This document shows, in pieces, positions 19,271 through 29,239 of a stretch of 64,000 bases of DNA. The position numbers and the translations under genes were made by a program. Each line of letters opens with the position of its first letter. The stretch's first letter is position 1. The DNA comes from an uncultured Lachnoclostridium sp. Its GTDB lineage: Bacteria > Bacillota > Clostridia > Lachnospirales > Lachnospiraceae. Location: the NCBI GenBank assembly GCA_946415315.1, contig CAMKRZ010000002.1:1-64000 (forward strand), written 5' to 3'. A model generated the notes under the pieces. The model was given only the letters and a program-made list of their open reading frames with translations. It made no database searches and was not told where the DNA came from.

Positions 19271-19347
19271 TGTAACCCCTTTCCGTTCTTGTGCCGCAAA
19301 CAATCTTCCGTCGTTTGCAAAACCGTAACACGAAAAATACAGCGTCT

Positions 19348-21183
19348 CTAGTACACCTCGGCGCGCAACTTGCGTCGTAGCGCCTCCGTCTCCTTCCTGC
19401 TTTCCCTCATCAGTCGGGAGGCTTCCTTCAGATCATTTTCCTCCTTCGCCTTCTCGATCTGCCTTTCCAGCCGTCGCTTGTACATCTTCATCACGGCGTC
19501 CTCCACCGCCTTGGACACATCTCCGGCCTTCAGAGCCATTTCCATCGAGAGCATCCCGGCAACAAGCTGCTGCTCCTCCGCAGTCTCAAATCGGCTGATG
19601 ATCGTCGCATCATCGGCGGGAGCCTCTTCGGGAAGTTCAAAGCACCTCCTCACAACATTTTGATACACGCTCCCCGTAAAATCCTCAACCGTGAGATATC
19701 TGCGTATCACCTTGCGTGCACGCGGCAGATTGCCGATGATGGTGACCAGGTAGTCCTGCGTGTTCAGAATCTCATCGCGCTTCACGTTGCGCCCTGCCGT
19801 TGACTCCCTGACCTCACCGTCTCCGTCGATCACTTCCGCCGCACGCGCGGCTTCCTGCTGAGCTCTCGCTGCTTCCGCAGCCTTCTGCTTGGACACTTCC
19901 GCGCCAAGCCGGTTTACTCTTCTGACAAATGCGTCGTAACTGACGTTATAATCCTTGCTGAACGCTTTCATGTAGGTCTCGCGTTCCAGTTCATCCTCGT
20001 AATTCACCATCCATCGAGCAGCCGCATCGACGAACGAATTCATACCGTCCGTGTTGTCCGTGCTCGTGATATCGCCGAACTGCTTGTGAAGGTAATCCAT
20101 CTCAAACCGATAGCTGGACCTCGCGGCCTGTATGCGCTTCTCATACTCCTCCGCACCGAGATTTTTAATAAACTCGTCGGGGTCTTTGTACGGTGACATG
20201 TCGACGATCCTTGCCCGGATCCCTGCCTGGTACAAAATCGGGATCGCGCGGTCGATCGCCGTCTGTCCGGCGCCGTCCGAATCGTAGGTTAAAATGATGT
20301 CCTTCGTGTATCGTGAGAGCAGTTTCGCCTGCAGCTCCGTGAGCGCCGTTCCGAGCGTTGCAACCGCATTGTCAAATCCGGCCTGCGTAAGCGCGATGAC
20401 GTCCATGTATCCCTCGCACAGGATCATGTAGCCCCTTCGGCTCTTTCTCGCAAGATTCAGATTGTACAGATTCCGGCTTTTGTTGAAGATCAGCGACTCC
20501 GGAGAGTTCAGATACTTCGGTTTCGCGTCCCCCATAACGCGACCGCCGAACGCTATGACTCGTCCGTCACTTCCGTAGATCGGAAACATCACACGGTTGA
20601 AAAACTTGTCGCCGGCACCTCCGTTCTCCCGGAACGTAAACAGTCCGCTTTCCCGCAGGAAAGGATCATCGTAATGATCTTTCACGGCTGCGTACAGATT
20701 TCCGTCGCTGTAACCCAGTCCGAAGTTTCGCATCGTCTCACGCGTAAGCTGTCTACCTGTCAGATATTCAAGTCCGTATTTGCCGGATTCCGAACGGAGC
20801 TTTCGGTAATAGTACTCCGCCGCTTCCTTGTAGAGCGCCAGCATTCGTTCCTTCTTCGTGCGAAGCTGAGCTCCGTATTCGGTTTCCTCCTGTTTCGGGA
20901 GCTCGTAACCGGCCCGGCTTGCAAGGATTCGCACTGCCTCCGGAAACGTCACATTTTCATATTCCATCACGAACGTGAAGACGTTTCCGCCCTTCTGGCA
21001 GCCAAAACATTTGTAAGTCTGTCGCGAAGGCGTAACATGAAAGGACGGCGTCTTCTCACTGTGAAACGGACAGAGCCCCTGATAGCCGGAACCGGCTCGT
21101 TTCAAGCTCACATACTGTCCGATCACAGAGACGATGTCGTTCCTGCTCCGCACCTCATCGATCACAGAATCCGGATAATACAT
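19348..21183 (-). CDS. dnaG: DNA primase
   Basis: DnaG makes RNA primers for replication. The 611-residue protein has a CHC2 zinc finger (Cys38, His41, Cys59, Cys62) and the RNA polymerase core with a TOPRIM domain ([21 protein letters not shown]). A C-terminal helicase-interaction region with charged helices follows. The ATG at 21183 has GGGGAG upstream and shares its A with the TGA of dgt (TGATG), indicating coupled translation. Confidence 0.97.
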   Translation of the reverse strand: MYYPDSVIDEVRSRNDIVSVIGQYVSLKRAGSGYQGLCPFHSEKTPSFHVTPSRQTYKCFGCQKGGNVFTFVMEYENVTFPEAVRILASRAGYELPKQEETEYGAQLRTKKERMLALYKEAAEYYYRKLRSESGKYGLEYLTGRQLTRETMRNFGLGYSDGNLYAAVKDHYDDPFLRESGLFTFRENGGAGDKFFNRVMFPIYGSDGRVIAFGGRVMGDAKPKYLNSPESLIFNKSRNLYNLNLARKSRRGYMILCEGYMDVIALTQAGFDNAVATLGTALTELQAKLLSRYTKDIILTYDSDGAGQTAIDRAIPILYQAGIRARIVDMSPYKDPDEFIKNLGAEEYEKRIQAARSSYRFEMDYLHKQFGDITSTDNTDGMNSFVDAAARWMVNYEDELERETYMKAFSKDYNVSYDAFVRRVNRLGAEVSKQKAAEAARAQQEAARAAEVIDGDGEVRESTAGRNVKRDEILNTQDYLVTIIGNLPRARKVIRRYLTVEDFTGSVYQNVVRRCFELPEEAPADDATIISRFETAEEQQLVAGMLSMEMALKAGDVSKAVEDAVMKMYKRRLERQIEKAKEENDLKEASRLMRESRKETEALRRKLRAEVY

Positions 21184-22196
21184 CAATACACTCCCCAGGC
21201 CTTCGGTATCATCAATTCCTCAAACGTCATGACGGCAAACTTGTCGGTCATTCCGGCGACATAGTCCGCCACCACGCGTTCCCGCCGCTCACCGTTTGCG
21301 ATCAGCAGGCGGTATTCCTCCGGAAGACGCTCCTCGTCCTCCGCATAATATGCATATAACTGTTCCACAAGGCGTTCCGCTTTATACTCCTGTCCCTTAG
21401 CAACGGGATTGGTGTAAACATTTGCAAACATATATTCCCGCAACTTGCGGAATGCCGTAGAAATCTCCTCCGACATCACGATCTCATCCCTGTCCGCGCT
21501 GTGGATCACGACGTCGTGCACGAGCGTATTGAGACGTTCCTTCAGAGAATGCCCGAGAAGACCGGTCAGTTCCGCCGGTATGTCTTCCTCGCAGATAATA
21601 TGTCCGCGGATCGCATCATCGATATCGTGGTTGACATAGGCCATCTTGTCCGCCAACTGCACCACGCGTCCCTCGAGGGTACACGGAGTGCTCTCCGTCT
21701 GATGATTCAGGATGCCGTCCAGCACTTCTCTCGTCAGATTCAGGCCCCTTCCGTCCTTCTCCAGGATTGAAACAACTCGGATGCTCTGTTCGTTGTGACG
21801 GAATCCAAGCGGGCAGACACGGTCGAGCGCCCTCTCACCGGCATGGCCGAACGGTGTATGTCCGAGATCGTGTCCGAGAGCAATCGCCTCCGTCAGGTCT
21901 TCGTTTAACAGAAGAGCCTTGGAGATCGAACGCGCGATCTGGGAAACTTCCAGGGTGTGCGTCATGCGCGTGCGGTAGTGATCCCCGTCCGGAGTAAGAA
22001 ACACCTGCGTCTTATCCTTAAGACGGCGGAACGATTTCGAATGGATGATCCGGTCACGGTCACGCTGAAACACCGTGCGGATATCGCACTGTTCTTCGTC
22101 CCGTACGCGTCCGAGCGATTCGTCCGAATGCGTTGCGCAGGGCCGAAGCATCCGGTGTTCGCGCTCTTCCAGCAAAATCCGTATGTTCTTCGCCAT
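21183..22196 (-). CDS. dgt: dGTP triphosphohydrolase-like HD protein
   Basis: The 337-residue HD-domain phosphohydrolase of the Dgt family converts dNTP to deoxynucleoside and triphosphate. Metal-binding motifs are RMTHTLEVSQIARS, LGHDLGHTPFGHAGE and DKMAYVNHDIDD. It is the first gene of the dgt-dnaG-rpoD operon, an order common in Clostridia. The start has GGGGAGG four bases upstream. Exact dNTP preference is not readable. Confidence 0.93.
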   Translation of the reverse strand: MAKNIRILLEEREHRMLRPCATHSDESLGRVRDEEQCDIRTVFQRDRDRIIHSKSFRRLKDKTQVFLTPDGDHYRTRMTHTLEVSQIARSISKALLLNEDLTEAIALGHDLGHTPFGHAGERALDRVCPLGFRHNEQSIRVVSILEKDGRGLNLTREVLDGILNHQTESTPCTLEGRVVQLADKMAYVNHDIDDAIRGHIICEEDIPAELTGLLGHSLKERLNTLVHDVVIHSADRDEIVMSEEISTAFRKLREYMFANVYTNPVAKGQEYKAERLVEQLYAYYAEDEERLPEEYRLLIANGERRERVVADYVAGMTDKFAVMTFEELMIPKAWGVY

Positions 22197-22228
22197 GTTG
22201 CCCTCCCCTGATCAAATTAGTATCTTTT

Positions 22229-22234
22229 ATTATA
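22229..22234 (-). promoter_or_regulatory. Extended -10 promoter of dgt-dnaG-rpoD
   Basis: TGCTATAAT on the minus strand (hexamer 22229-22234) is an extended -10, about 33 bases upstream of the dgt start. No good -35 is seen at 16-18 bp, so the extended element probably carries recognition. The remainder of 22235-22360 is AT-rich with no gene. Confidence 0.55.
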
Positions 22235-22367
22235 GCACAACTCTGCCGAAAATGCTTCCTTTTTGCCGTGATTTATTCGAAAAACCGTCGAAATCTTTCA
22301 TATTTTTGCTCAATTTTCCGGAAAATATCCTTACAAAGCGTTCCAAATGTTCAAAACGCCGCCTGAC

Positions 22368-22396
22368 TTGTCACAGAAGCGTTCCTGTGCTATACT
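22368..22396 (+). promoter_or_regulatory. Promoter of the FHA-SEDS/PBP operon
   Basis: TTGTCA (22368-22373) and TATACT (22391-22396) are 17 bp apart. The leader to the start codon is about 95 bases and has GGGGGAGG just before the gene. No riboswitch fold was recognised. Confidence 0.75.
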
Positions 22397-22499
22397 GATG
22401 CCGTGGTAACGAATAGGTGTGGAACCGCCGAAAAATCAAATTGCCACAGTCTTATCACCGGGAAACCGGCGTGTCTGAAACCCTCGGGGGAGGAATGAA

Positions 22500-24275
22500 A
22501 TGCACGCTCTGACCGAAGCAATAAAGCACTTTCTGGACAGCTCGCCGCAGTTTGCGGAGAGCTTTACGATGATTGTCCGGATCGCGCTTCCCATTCTCTC
22601 GCTCGTAATCCTTTCCGGTGCATTTTTCTCACTCTTCACGATCCCGCGCGGCAAGGAAATTTTCGCAAAGCTTCGTCTGACCGACCGCGACATCGAGTTC
22701 CCGATCCATCACCTGGAATCTCTTGTCGGTCGTTCCGGTTCCTCGGACATCGTGCTCAACGACCGCTCTGTCGACCGCATTCACGCGACCATTCAGGGCA
22801 ACGGAAACGGGGACTGGACGATCTATGATATCGACACAAAAATGGGGACGTTCGTCAATGGGGAGGAAGTGATCGACTCGTCTCCTCTTCACTACGGCGA
22901 CACTGTCACGTTCGGCCACATTGACACGGAGTTCTGCGAGGTTAACCCCGATGAGGAAACGGCAGTGCTGCGGCAGCGCAGCGTTGTGCGACCGATCCCG
23001 CCGTGGACAGCCTTGCTTCTCCTCACCGTCCTTCAGCTTCTTCTCTGCGTCCAACTCTGTATCGCGAAAAATGCAGACGCTACGTTCACGATCGTGTCGG
23101 TTTTCTCACTGTACACGCTTCTGATGTGGACGTATTTTACGGTGCTTCGCCTGTTCGGAGTAACCGGGTTCGAGCTGGAGATCATCGCATTTTACCTGAC
23201 CTCGATCTGCCTCAGCGTAACGACTTCGTGCAACTGGACGCTGCTTCCGAAGCAACTTTTGTCCGTTCCGTTAGGCATCATTCTTATGTTTGTCATCGGA
23301 CGGCTTCTTCGCAACCTTGACCGCATCCGTCGGATCCGCTGGATCATGGCCATGATCGCGCTCGGACTGATGGCAAGCGCTCTTCTGCTCGGCAGTCTGA
23401 AATACGGCGCGACCAACTGGATCCACATCGGAAGATTCAGTTTTCAGCCCTCCGAGCTGGCGAAACTGTGCTATGTATTTGCCGGATCGGCAACGCTTGA
23501 CCGATTGTTCCGCCGTAGGAATCTCGGCCTTTTCCTGGTTTTATCGTTCCTGTTGATCGTGAGCCTTGCGCTCATGAATGACTTCGGCACCGCCGCGGTC
23601 TTCTTTGTGACGTTCCTGACGATCTCATTCCTTCGCTCCGGCGATTTTGCGACGCTTCTGCTGATGCTCGGCGGCGCTGTGTCCGCAGGCACGCTCGTGC
23701 TTGTCGCCAAGCCTTATATCTGGGCAAGATTTTCCACATGGCGCCACGCGATGGAGTACGCATCCACAGGAGGCTACCAGCAGGCGCGCACGATGACGGC
23801 GATCGCCTCGGGAGGATTGCTCGGCGCGGGTCCCGGCGAGGGCTTTCTGAAGCGCGTAGCCGCCTCAGATACCGACCTGGTCTTCGGCATGATGTGCGAA
23901 GAACTGGGTCTGATCACAGCCATATTTGCCGTCCTGTGTATCATTGCGCTGTCCGCGTTTGCGATTCGAACCGCAATGTCCTGCCGTTCCTCCTTCTACA
24001 TGATCGCCGCGTGCTCCGCAACGACAATGCTGATCTTTCAGACTGCTCTCAATGTGTTCGGTTGTACAGATCTTCTCCCTCTCACGGGAGTGACATTTCC
24101 GTTCGTCTCCAACGGCGGCTCCTCGATGCTTCTCTCCTGGGGTCTGCTTGCATTTCTGAAGGCTGCCGACACGCGGCCCGGCGCCAGTTTTGTGTACCGC
24201 AGGGCTTTTCTTGACCAGAGCCTTCGGCTGGAAGAATCCGAGGAAGACTTCGAGGAAGAAGGTGATGACGAATGA
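22500..24275 (+). CDS. FHA-domain / SEDS (FtsW-RodA-SpoVE) fusion protein
   Basis: SEDS proteins polymerise peptidoglycan glycan strands from lipid II. The 591-residue protein has an N-terminal membrane anchor (about 22-47) and a cytoplasmic FHA domain (about 65-150: VGRSGSSDIVLNDRSVDRIH and GTFVNGEEV, with the phosphothreonine-binding Arg, Ser, His and Asn). About ten membrane segments of the SEDS fold follow, with the family motif FPFVSNGGSSML near the end. GGAGG six bases upstream fixes the ATG at 22500. It overlaps the following PBP gene by ATGA. FHA linkage implies control by Ser/Thr phosphorylation, but no kinase gene is in the window. Confidence 0.93.
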   Translation: MHALTEAIKHFLDSSPQFAESFTMIVRIALPILSLVILSGAFFSLFTIPRGKEIFAKLRLTDRDIEFPIHHLESLVGRSGSSDIVLNDRSVDRIHATIQGNGNGDWTIYDIDTKMGTFVNGEEVIDSSPLHYGDTVTFGHIDTEFCEVNPDEETAVLRQRSVVRPIPPWTALLLLTVLQLLLCVQLCIAKNADATFTIVSVFSLYTLLMWTYFTVLRLFGVTGFELEIIAFYLTSICLSVTTSCNWTLLPKQLLSVPLGIILMFVIGRLLRNLDRIRRIRWIMAMIALGLMASALLLGSLKYGATNWIHIGRFSFQPSELAKLCYVFAGSATLDRLFRRRNLGLFLVLSFLLIVSLALMNDFGTAAVFFVTFLTISFLRSGDFATLLLMLGGAVSAGTLVLVAKPYIWARFSTWRHAMEYASTGGYQQARTMTAIASGGLLGAGPGEGFLKRVAASDTDLVFGMMCEELGLITAIFAVLCIIALSAFAIRTAMSCRSSFYMIAACSATTMLIFQTALNVFGCTDLLPLTGVTFPFVSNGGSSMLLSWGLLAFLKAADTRPGASFVYRRAFLDQSLRLEESEEDFEEEGDDE

Positions 24276-25672
24276 AGAAGATCCGTTCCCGCACCGCCTT
24301 GTGCTCCATCATTCTCGCTTTGTTTTTCCTGGCGATCCTCTATCTCTTGCACACGTACCGGCGCAACGCTTACGACTGGTTCCTCACGCCGTACAACCGG
24401 CACCTGTATTCCTCGGAAAATGTTCTTCTCACCGGCACGATCACAGACCGCAACGGCGTGGTTCTCTCCGCGGTGAGAAACGGTGTGCGTGGCTACCATG
24501 CCGATCCCGATATTCGTCTCTCGACGCTCCATGTGGTCGGTGATCCAAACTGCAAGATCGGAACTTCCGCGCTCGCCACGATGCGGGATGATCTGGTTTC
24601 CTTTAAAGCGCTGCAGGGAATAGCTTCGGTAGACGAGGCCGGCAACACCGTGGTTCTCTCGATCGATGCAAATCTCAATGCCGCGGCGCTTCGCGCTCTC
24701 GACGGACGCAACGGCACGGCTTGTCTGTACAATTACAAGACCGGTGAAATTCTGGCGCTTGTCTCCACACCTGCATTCGATCCCGAAGATATTCCGGAGG
24801 ATCTAGAGGAGGATCCGGCCTATGACGGTGTCTACCTCAACCGATTTTACTCGACAACCGCGACTCCGGGCTCGGTCCTGAAGCCGGTGATCCTGCAGGC
24901 TGCGCTTGAATCCGGAATGCTTGCTTCGGATCTCGATCCGGCGCAAACCGGTCCGATCACCGGCGTCCGATACACCTGCAAGGGCATCGTTCGTTTTCCG
25001 GATGGTTACGTCAAATGTCCGAAGGTTCACGGCACGCAGACTCTTACGGAAATGCTGGCCAATTCCTGCAACTGCGCGTACGCGGATATAGCCGTCACGC
25101 TCGGTGCGGACATCGTGTCAGGCTATATCCGAAAGTGCGGTCTTACCTCCTCCTATACGATCGGCAATGTTCGTACCGTTCCCGGAACTTTTGAGATCAC
25201 CGGTGTCGCGGACTATCGCCTCGGTTACGCCGGAGTCGGTCTTTACCACGATCTGGTCAATCCGTGCAGCCTTCTGGTCTACTATGCGGCTATCGCAAAC
25301 GGCGGAAGGGCCGCAATTCCGAACACCGTAAAGGAGCTCCGCGATTCCTCCGGAAACCTTTTGAGACGTCCTGACGTAACGACTTCAGACGAACTGGTTT
25401 CCCCGGAAGCCGCGGAAACCCTGCGTCAGGCTCTCGAAGAAGATGTCCGGCTCACCTACGGCAAGGATCGCTTCCCGTGCGGTATCGCCGCGAAGTCCGG
25501 CACGGTTTCTCAGGCGCAGGGCGCCTCCAACTGCTGGTTCGCAGGATTTACAACCGACCCGGACATGCCGTATGCGTTCGTCGTGTATATTGAGCACGGC
25601 GGATCAGGAAGCCGGGATGCCGGCGATGTGGCTGCAGCGGTCCTGACTGAGCTCACAAACTCCAGAACGTAA
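24272..25672 (+). CDS. Penicillin-binding protein, transpeptidase (class B, short)
   Basis: This 466-residue D,D-transpeptidase has one N-terminal membrane anchor (about 10-28). The three catalytic motifs are Ser201-x-x-Lys204 (PGSVLKP), SCN (LANSCNCAY) and KSGT. It lacks the large N-terminal dimerisation domain of typical FtsI/PBP2, resembling actinobacterial PbpA. Coupled to the FHA-SEDS gene, it likely forms a cognate glycosyltransferase/transpeptidase pair for elongation or division. Confidence 0.93.
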   Translation: MKKIRSRTALCSIILALFFLAILYLLHTYRRNAYDWFLTPYNRHLYSSENVLLTGTITDRNGVVLSAVRNGVRGYHADPDIRLSTLHVVGDPNCKIGTSALATMRDDLVSFKALQGIASVDEAGNTVVLSIDANLNAAALRALDGRNGTACLYNYKTGEILALVSTPAFDPEDIPEDLEEDPAYDGVYLNRFYSTTATPGSVLKPVILQAALESGMLASDLDPAQTGPITGVRYTCKGIVRFPDGYVKCPKVHGTQTLTEMLANSCNCAYADIAVTLGADIVSGYIRKCGLTSSYTIGNVRTVPGTFEITGVADYRLGYAGVGLYHDLVNPCSLLVYYAAIANGGRAAIPNTVKELRDSSGNLLRRPDVTTSDELVSPEAAETLRQALEEDVRLTYGKDRFPCGIAAKSGTVSQAQGASNCWFAGFTTDPDMPYAFVVYIEHGGSGSRDAGDVAAAVLTELTNSRT

Positions 25673-25729
25673 TATATCAATTCAATGTGATCGTCAATTC
25701 AAAATGATGTATCATCTATAAAAACGAAA

Positions 25730-25770
25730 GGCGTTATGTTTTCCGAAATGAACAACATAACGCCGTTTTT
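25730..25770. terminator. Bidirectional terminator between PBP and DUF3137 genes
   Basis: GGCGTTATGTT pairs with AACATAACGCC around a short loop. T-runs follow in both directions (GTTTTT to the right; the AAAAAC on the left reads as T on the minus strand). It separates two convergent operons. Confidence 0.9.
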
Positions 25771-25786
25771 ATACCTTCACAGTCTC

Positions 25787-26689
25787 CTATTCGTTCTGAT
25801 AGAGATTTCGATCCACTAAAAGGCCCGTGATCACGCTCACGATGATTTCCATGTCCTGGCGCAGATCCGCGATCTGGCGGTCGAAATTGCCGTTTTTCGG
25901 GGAGGATGGCTCCATGGAATCACGATGTGTATCAACAAGCACATGCAACTTGTTATCAACGTACGCGATCATCATTTTGTACGGAAGCACTTCCGACAGC
26001 CGCATGATCGATTGCATCAGAGTCGGTGTCAGCAGATAGAACGCCTCCGCATCATTCTGGCACAGACACTGAAAATTCTTGTTGAACTCGACGTCCTCCG
26101 TCTCCAGCACATGTCTGCGCTCCGTCTTTCTTGTAAAAATGCTCTTCTTACGGTTGGTAAAACCAAAGCCCTTCTGAATGATCTGAAGGTCCGTCCGAAA
26201 GCTCTTGTTCGGCTCGATTTCCAGCCACTGTCCCCTGAAATACACGGTAGTCGTGCTATTTCCCTCGGAATCGGTCGACGTGTCCGCGATATAAACATCC
26301 GCGCGCGTGAACGGAACACCGTTGTACACGCCCTTAAGCATGTCCTCGCTTTCGTAATCGCTTCCGAAGGACATGATCCCTAGTTCCTTCAGATAGTCCC
26401 TCCGAAAGCCTTGTGTCGGCAGATATTCATACTCCGGAAAATACTCTCTCGCCACACGGTCGACCATCGTCGACTTGTACAGTTCGCGATATTTTTTCCC
26501 GAGTCCGGCGCTGGTGATCACCATAAAGATCAGTGCGCCTACGCAGATTGCAAGACCGATCAGGAAGTACGGTGTCCCGTACAGCAAAATTGTCAGGATC
26601 ACTCCGACAACCGCCACCAGAATACTGATCCGATCCCTTTTCTTAATCCGGTTGCCGAGATCCAGCAGCTCCTGAAAATCGTCGTTCAT
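25787..26689 (-). CDS. DUF3137-type membrane protein (copy 2)
   Basis: The 300-residue protein has a short cytoplasmic N-terminus, two adjacent membrane segments (about 20-60) and a large soluble domain of the DUF3137 kind, with YKGV/YNGV-FTRADVYIA and FNKNFQCLCQNDAEAFYLLTP motifs. It is clearly homologous to the gene immediately upstream. GGAGG upstream supports the ATG at 26689. It belongs to an operon with lemA. Function is unknown; LemA/DUF3137 linkage suggests a membrane-envelope role. Confidence 0.8.
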   Translation of the reverse strand: MNDDFQELLDLGNRIKKRDRISILVAVVGVILTILLYGTPYFLIGLAICVGALIFMVITSAGLGKKYRELYKSTMVDRVAREYFPEYEYLPTQGFRRDYLKELGIMSFGSDYESEDMLKGVYNGVPFTRADVYIADTSTDSEGNSTTTVYFRGQWLEIEPNKSFRTDLQIIQKGFGFTNRKKSIFTRKTERRHVLETEDVEFNKNFQCLCQNDAEAFYLLTPTLMQSIMRLSEVLPYKMMIAYVDNKLHVLVDTHRDSMEPSSPKNGNFDRQIADLRQDMEIIVSVITGLLVDRNLYQNE

Positions 26690-26730
26690 CGTTTTTTCCT
26701 CCGTATCACGGCCGCGCGACCGTTCCCCCA

Positions 26731-27630
26731 CTATTCTTTAAAAATGTCCCTGTCGATCGCCAGAGAATCCACGATGTTGGTGATAATCTTCAATTCTCTG
26801 CGGACAGTCTCCACCTCCGCTCCCAGGCTTGTGCCGGAAAATACAGGAGGCTCCATATTATTTTTACCTGAATTGATCGCAAAATGCAACCGATTCTGAA
26901 CAAATCCGACCATGAAATCATAACCGAACTCATCCTTCAAAAGAAGCAGCATCTGCATTACGCGAGGCGTCAGCAGATAGAACGCTTCGGAGTCATTCTG
27001 GCAGGTGCACTCAAAAGCATCGTTGAACTCTACGCTCTCCGTCTCAAACGAATGTCTGCGCTCGCTCTCTCTTGTAAAAATCCTGCTCGTCTTCTTGTCC
27101 GAATAACGGAAGCCTTTCGTTCTGATCTGCAGGTCCGAAAGAAACATTTTGTTGTACGTGAACGTCAGCCAGGTGCCACGCAGATACACGACCGTGTAAC
27201 TGCTCTTTCCGTTGCTGTGATGCTGTGCGATGTAAATGTCCGCACGCCGGAACGTAACGCCCTTGTAACTTCCCTCCAGCATGTCCTCGCTGTCATAGCG
27301 GTTTCCCATGGACATGATCCCGGTTGCTCGGATCTCCTCCTGGCTGAAACCGGCCTCAGGCGAATACACATACCGGTCAAACATCCCCTGTGCAGCGCGG
27401 TCGACGACAACGCTCTTATACATTGCCTTGTAAGCTTTCAGTTTAGTGGTAAATATCCACCACAGGATGCCTACAGGCACCAGTGCAAGTACCATCACAA
27501 ACGGATTGTTAAGTTTGCCGATGCTCACAAAACCGTACAGAATTGCGACAACTGTCAGTATAATATTGATCAAGGCGAAAAGTCGGACCGAATTCTGCTT
27601 CTTCTCGACTTCCTCCCATGCTACATACAT
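26731..27630 (-). CDS. DUF3137-type membrane protein (copy 1)
   Basis: This 299-residue paralogue shares topology and motifs (SMGNRYDSEDMLEGSYKGVTFRRADIYIA, FNDAFECTCQNDSEAFYLLTP). AAAGGAA six bases upstream supports the ATG at 27630; the longer frame has no ribosome binding site. It lies 42 bases upstream of copy 2 and downstream of lemA. Tandem duplication is evident, with many substitutions between copies, so it is not recent. Confidence 0.8.
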   Translation of the reverse strand: MYVAWEEVEKKQNSVRLFALINIILTVVAILYGFVSIGKLNNPFVMVLALVPVGILWWIFTTKLKAYKAMYKSVVVDRAAQGMFDRYVYSPEAGFSQEEIRATGIMSMGNRYDSEDMLEGSYKGVTFRRADIYIAQHHSNGKSSYTVVYLRGTWLTFTYNKMFLSDLQIRTKGFRYSDKKTSRIFTRESERRHSFETESVEFNDAFECTCQNDSEAFYLLTPRVMQMLLLLKDEFGYDFMVGFVQNRLHFAINSGKNNMEPPVFSGTSLGAEVETVRRELKIITNIVDSLAIDRDIFKE

Positions 27631-27840
27631 AAACGATTCCTTTCCGAAAGCATGTGCCGGAGATTTCTCCCCGGCACATTTCCGATTCTCCTTAGAAAAA
27701 CGTACTGTTACGTCTTCCGCGGAAATGCACCGCATTTCCGTATCCACACCACAAGCTGACTTCTCCGACTGTGCCTGCGCACAGTTTCAATTGCTTACCT
27801 TCCCCGGATATTACGCGTTTTGATTATTGTTGCGATCTTC

Positions 27841-28422
27841 TCAGATCGTAATGTTTACATTCACGTCCTCACGCTTATGCGACTCTGCCTCGAAAAATGC
27901 CTCCGGTCCGATGCCGCACATACCGGCCACAATGCTGGTCGGGAACGTTACGATCTTGCGGTTGAGAAGCGATACATTGCTGTTGTATGCTCTGCGCGCG
28001 CCCTGAAGATGTTCCTCCACATCCATGATCGCAACCTGCAACTGACGGAAGTTCTCATTGGAATGAAGCTGCGGATAGTTCTCCGCAAGGAAATTCAGTT
28101 CCTTCGCAGCCTGCGTCATTGCCTCGGAAGCCTGATTTCTCTCCGTCATGCTCATGCCGCTGCGGAGTTTGATTGCTTCGAGGATCGTCTGCTTCTCAAA
28201 CGTCGCGTACGATCTTGCAACGTCTACCATCTTCGTCAGCACATCGTATCTCTTGTTCAGCGCCACATCGATCCCGGACACTGCCTCCTGAATTTTAACC
28301 TTCGTCTGACGAAGTCCGTTCAAAGTTCCGATGTACCAGACTACGATGATCAAAATGACAGCGAACACGAGAAACGCTACCATGCTGCCGGTCTCTATTC
28401 CGAATAGTAATGTTCTGATCAT
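27841..28422 (-). CDS. lemA: LemA family protein
   Basis: The 193-residue protein has one N-terminal membrane segment (about 14-34) and a long helical domain with the LemA pattern (VSGIDVALNKRYDVLTKMVDVARSYATFEKQ, LNFLAENYPQLHSNENFRQLQ, RRAYNSNVSLLNRKIVTFP). LemA proteins are membrane-anchored, often next to DUF3137 or peptidase genes. The start is uncertain: the ATG at 28422 has a weak ribosome binding site. A perfect AGGAGG about 36 bases upstream instead serves a GTG in another frame. Confidence 0.88.
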   Translation of the reverse strand: MIRTLLFGIETGSMVAFLVFAVILIIVVWYIGTLNGLRQTKVKIQEAVSGIDVALNKRYDVLTKMVDVARSYATFEKQTILEAIKLRSGMSMTERNQASEAMTQAAKELNFLAENYPQLHSNENFRQLQVAIMDVEEHLQGARRAYNSNVSLLNRKIVTFPTSIVAGMCGIGPEAFFEAESHKREDVNVNITI

Positions 28423-28475
28423 AAATTGTTTCCGTGCCGAACCGTTTCAGCACGTTCCTCCTTTCAATTTGCGCC

Positions 28476-28481
28476 ATTATA
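28476..28481 (-). promoter_or_regulatory. -10 element of the lemA operon
   Basis: TATAAT on the minus strand, about 55 bases upstream of lemA. No convincing -35 is seen. An AGGAGG lies between it and the gene. Confidence 0.45.
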
Positions 28482-28579
28482 ACACATGTAAATCGAATTT
28501 ACCATAGTTAGAAATCAAATTTAACAAATTGTTAACATCTTTCCGTTTTGTTACAGTTTGTGCCGTGAACGGGACCGTT

Positions 28580-29239
28580 TCATTGTTCGACGCGATTTCT
28601 CTCACGAACCAGTGCATCACGCCTGGAATATATGCATCCGCAATAGTTCTGGCGATACAGTCCGTAGACTTCCGAAAGCCGCACGGACTCCTGATAACCG
28701 TTTCTCTTCTTGAAATCCGAGGGAAGATATTTCGGCTCTGAAGGCGATCGGAACAGTTCAACTGCGGTCTCCTCACCGATCCGGTTCAAAAGCTCAGCAT
28801 CCTTCTGCGGACTGATCGTGAGCGTTGTCGCAAAATACTCCGCTCCCATCTCCGCCGCGGCCCTCGCCGTATGTTCCAGCCGAAGGCGAAAACATTTTTC
28901 GCATCGTGCCCCGCGTTCCGGCTCGTTCTCCAGCCCTTTTGCGACCTCGTAAAATTCCTCGGGACAGTATTCCGGAACGACGACCGTCACCGGATACTTC
29001 ACCGGAAGCTCCCGAACAAGCCGTTTCAGCTCCTCCGCGCGCTTGTCGTACTCCGCCTGTTCCGTGATGTTCGGATTATAATAATATATCGTCACATGAA
29101 AATGTTCCGCGAGCACCGTGAGACAGTAACTGCTGCATGGCGCGCAGCACGCATGCAGCAGCAGCGTGGGAACGCGCCCGTCCGCGTCGATGCGGGCGAG
29201 CATGTCCTCCAGTTCCTTTTGATAGTTGCGTCGGTTCAT
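28580..29239 (-). CDS. queH: Epoxyqueuosine reductase QueH
   Basis: QueH performs the last step of queuosine tRNA modification in bacteria lacking QueG. The 219-residue protein has the cysteine motif LLHACCAPCSSYC near 28-40, then CEKCFRLRLEHTARAA and a C-terminal YCGCIYS. These are the expected iron-sulfur and metal ligands. It overlaps hisC by ATGA. No other queuosine genes are in the window. Confidence 0.93.
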   Translation of the reverse strand: MNRRNYQKELEDMLARIDADGRVPTLLLHACCAPCSSYCLTVLAEHFHVTIYYYNPNITEQAEYDKRAEELKRLVRELPVKYPVTVVVPEYCPEEFYEVAKGLENEPERGARCEKCFRLRLEHTARAAAEMGAEYFATTLTISPQKDAELLNRIGEETAVELFRSPSEPKYLPSDFKKRNGYQESVRLSEVYGLYRQNYCGCIYSRRDALVRERNRVEQ

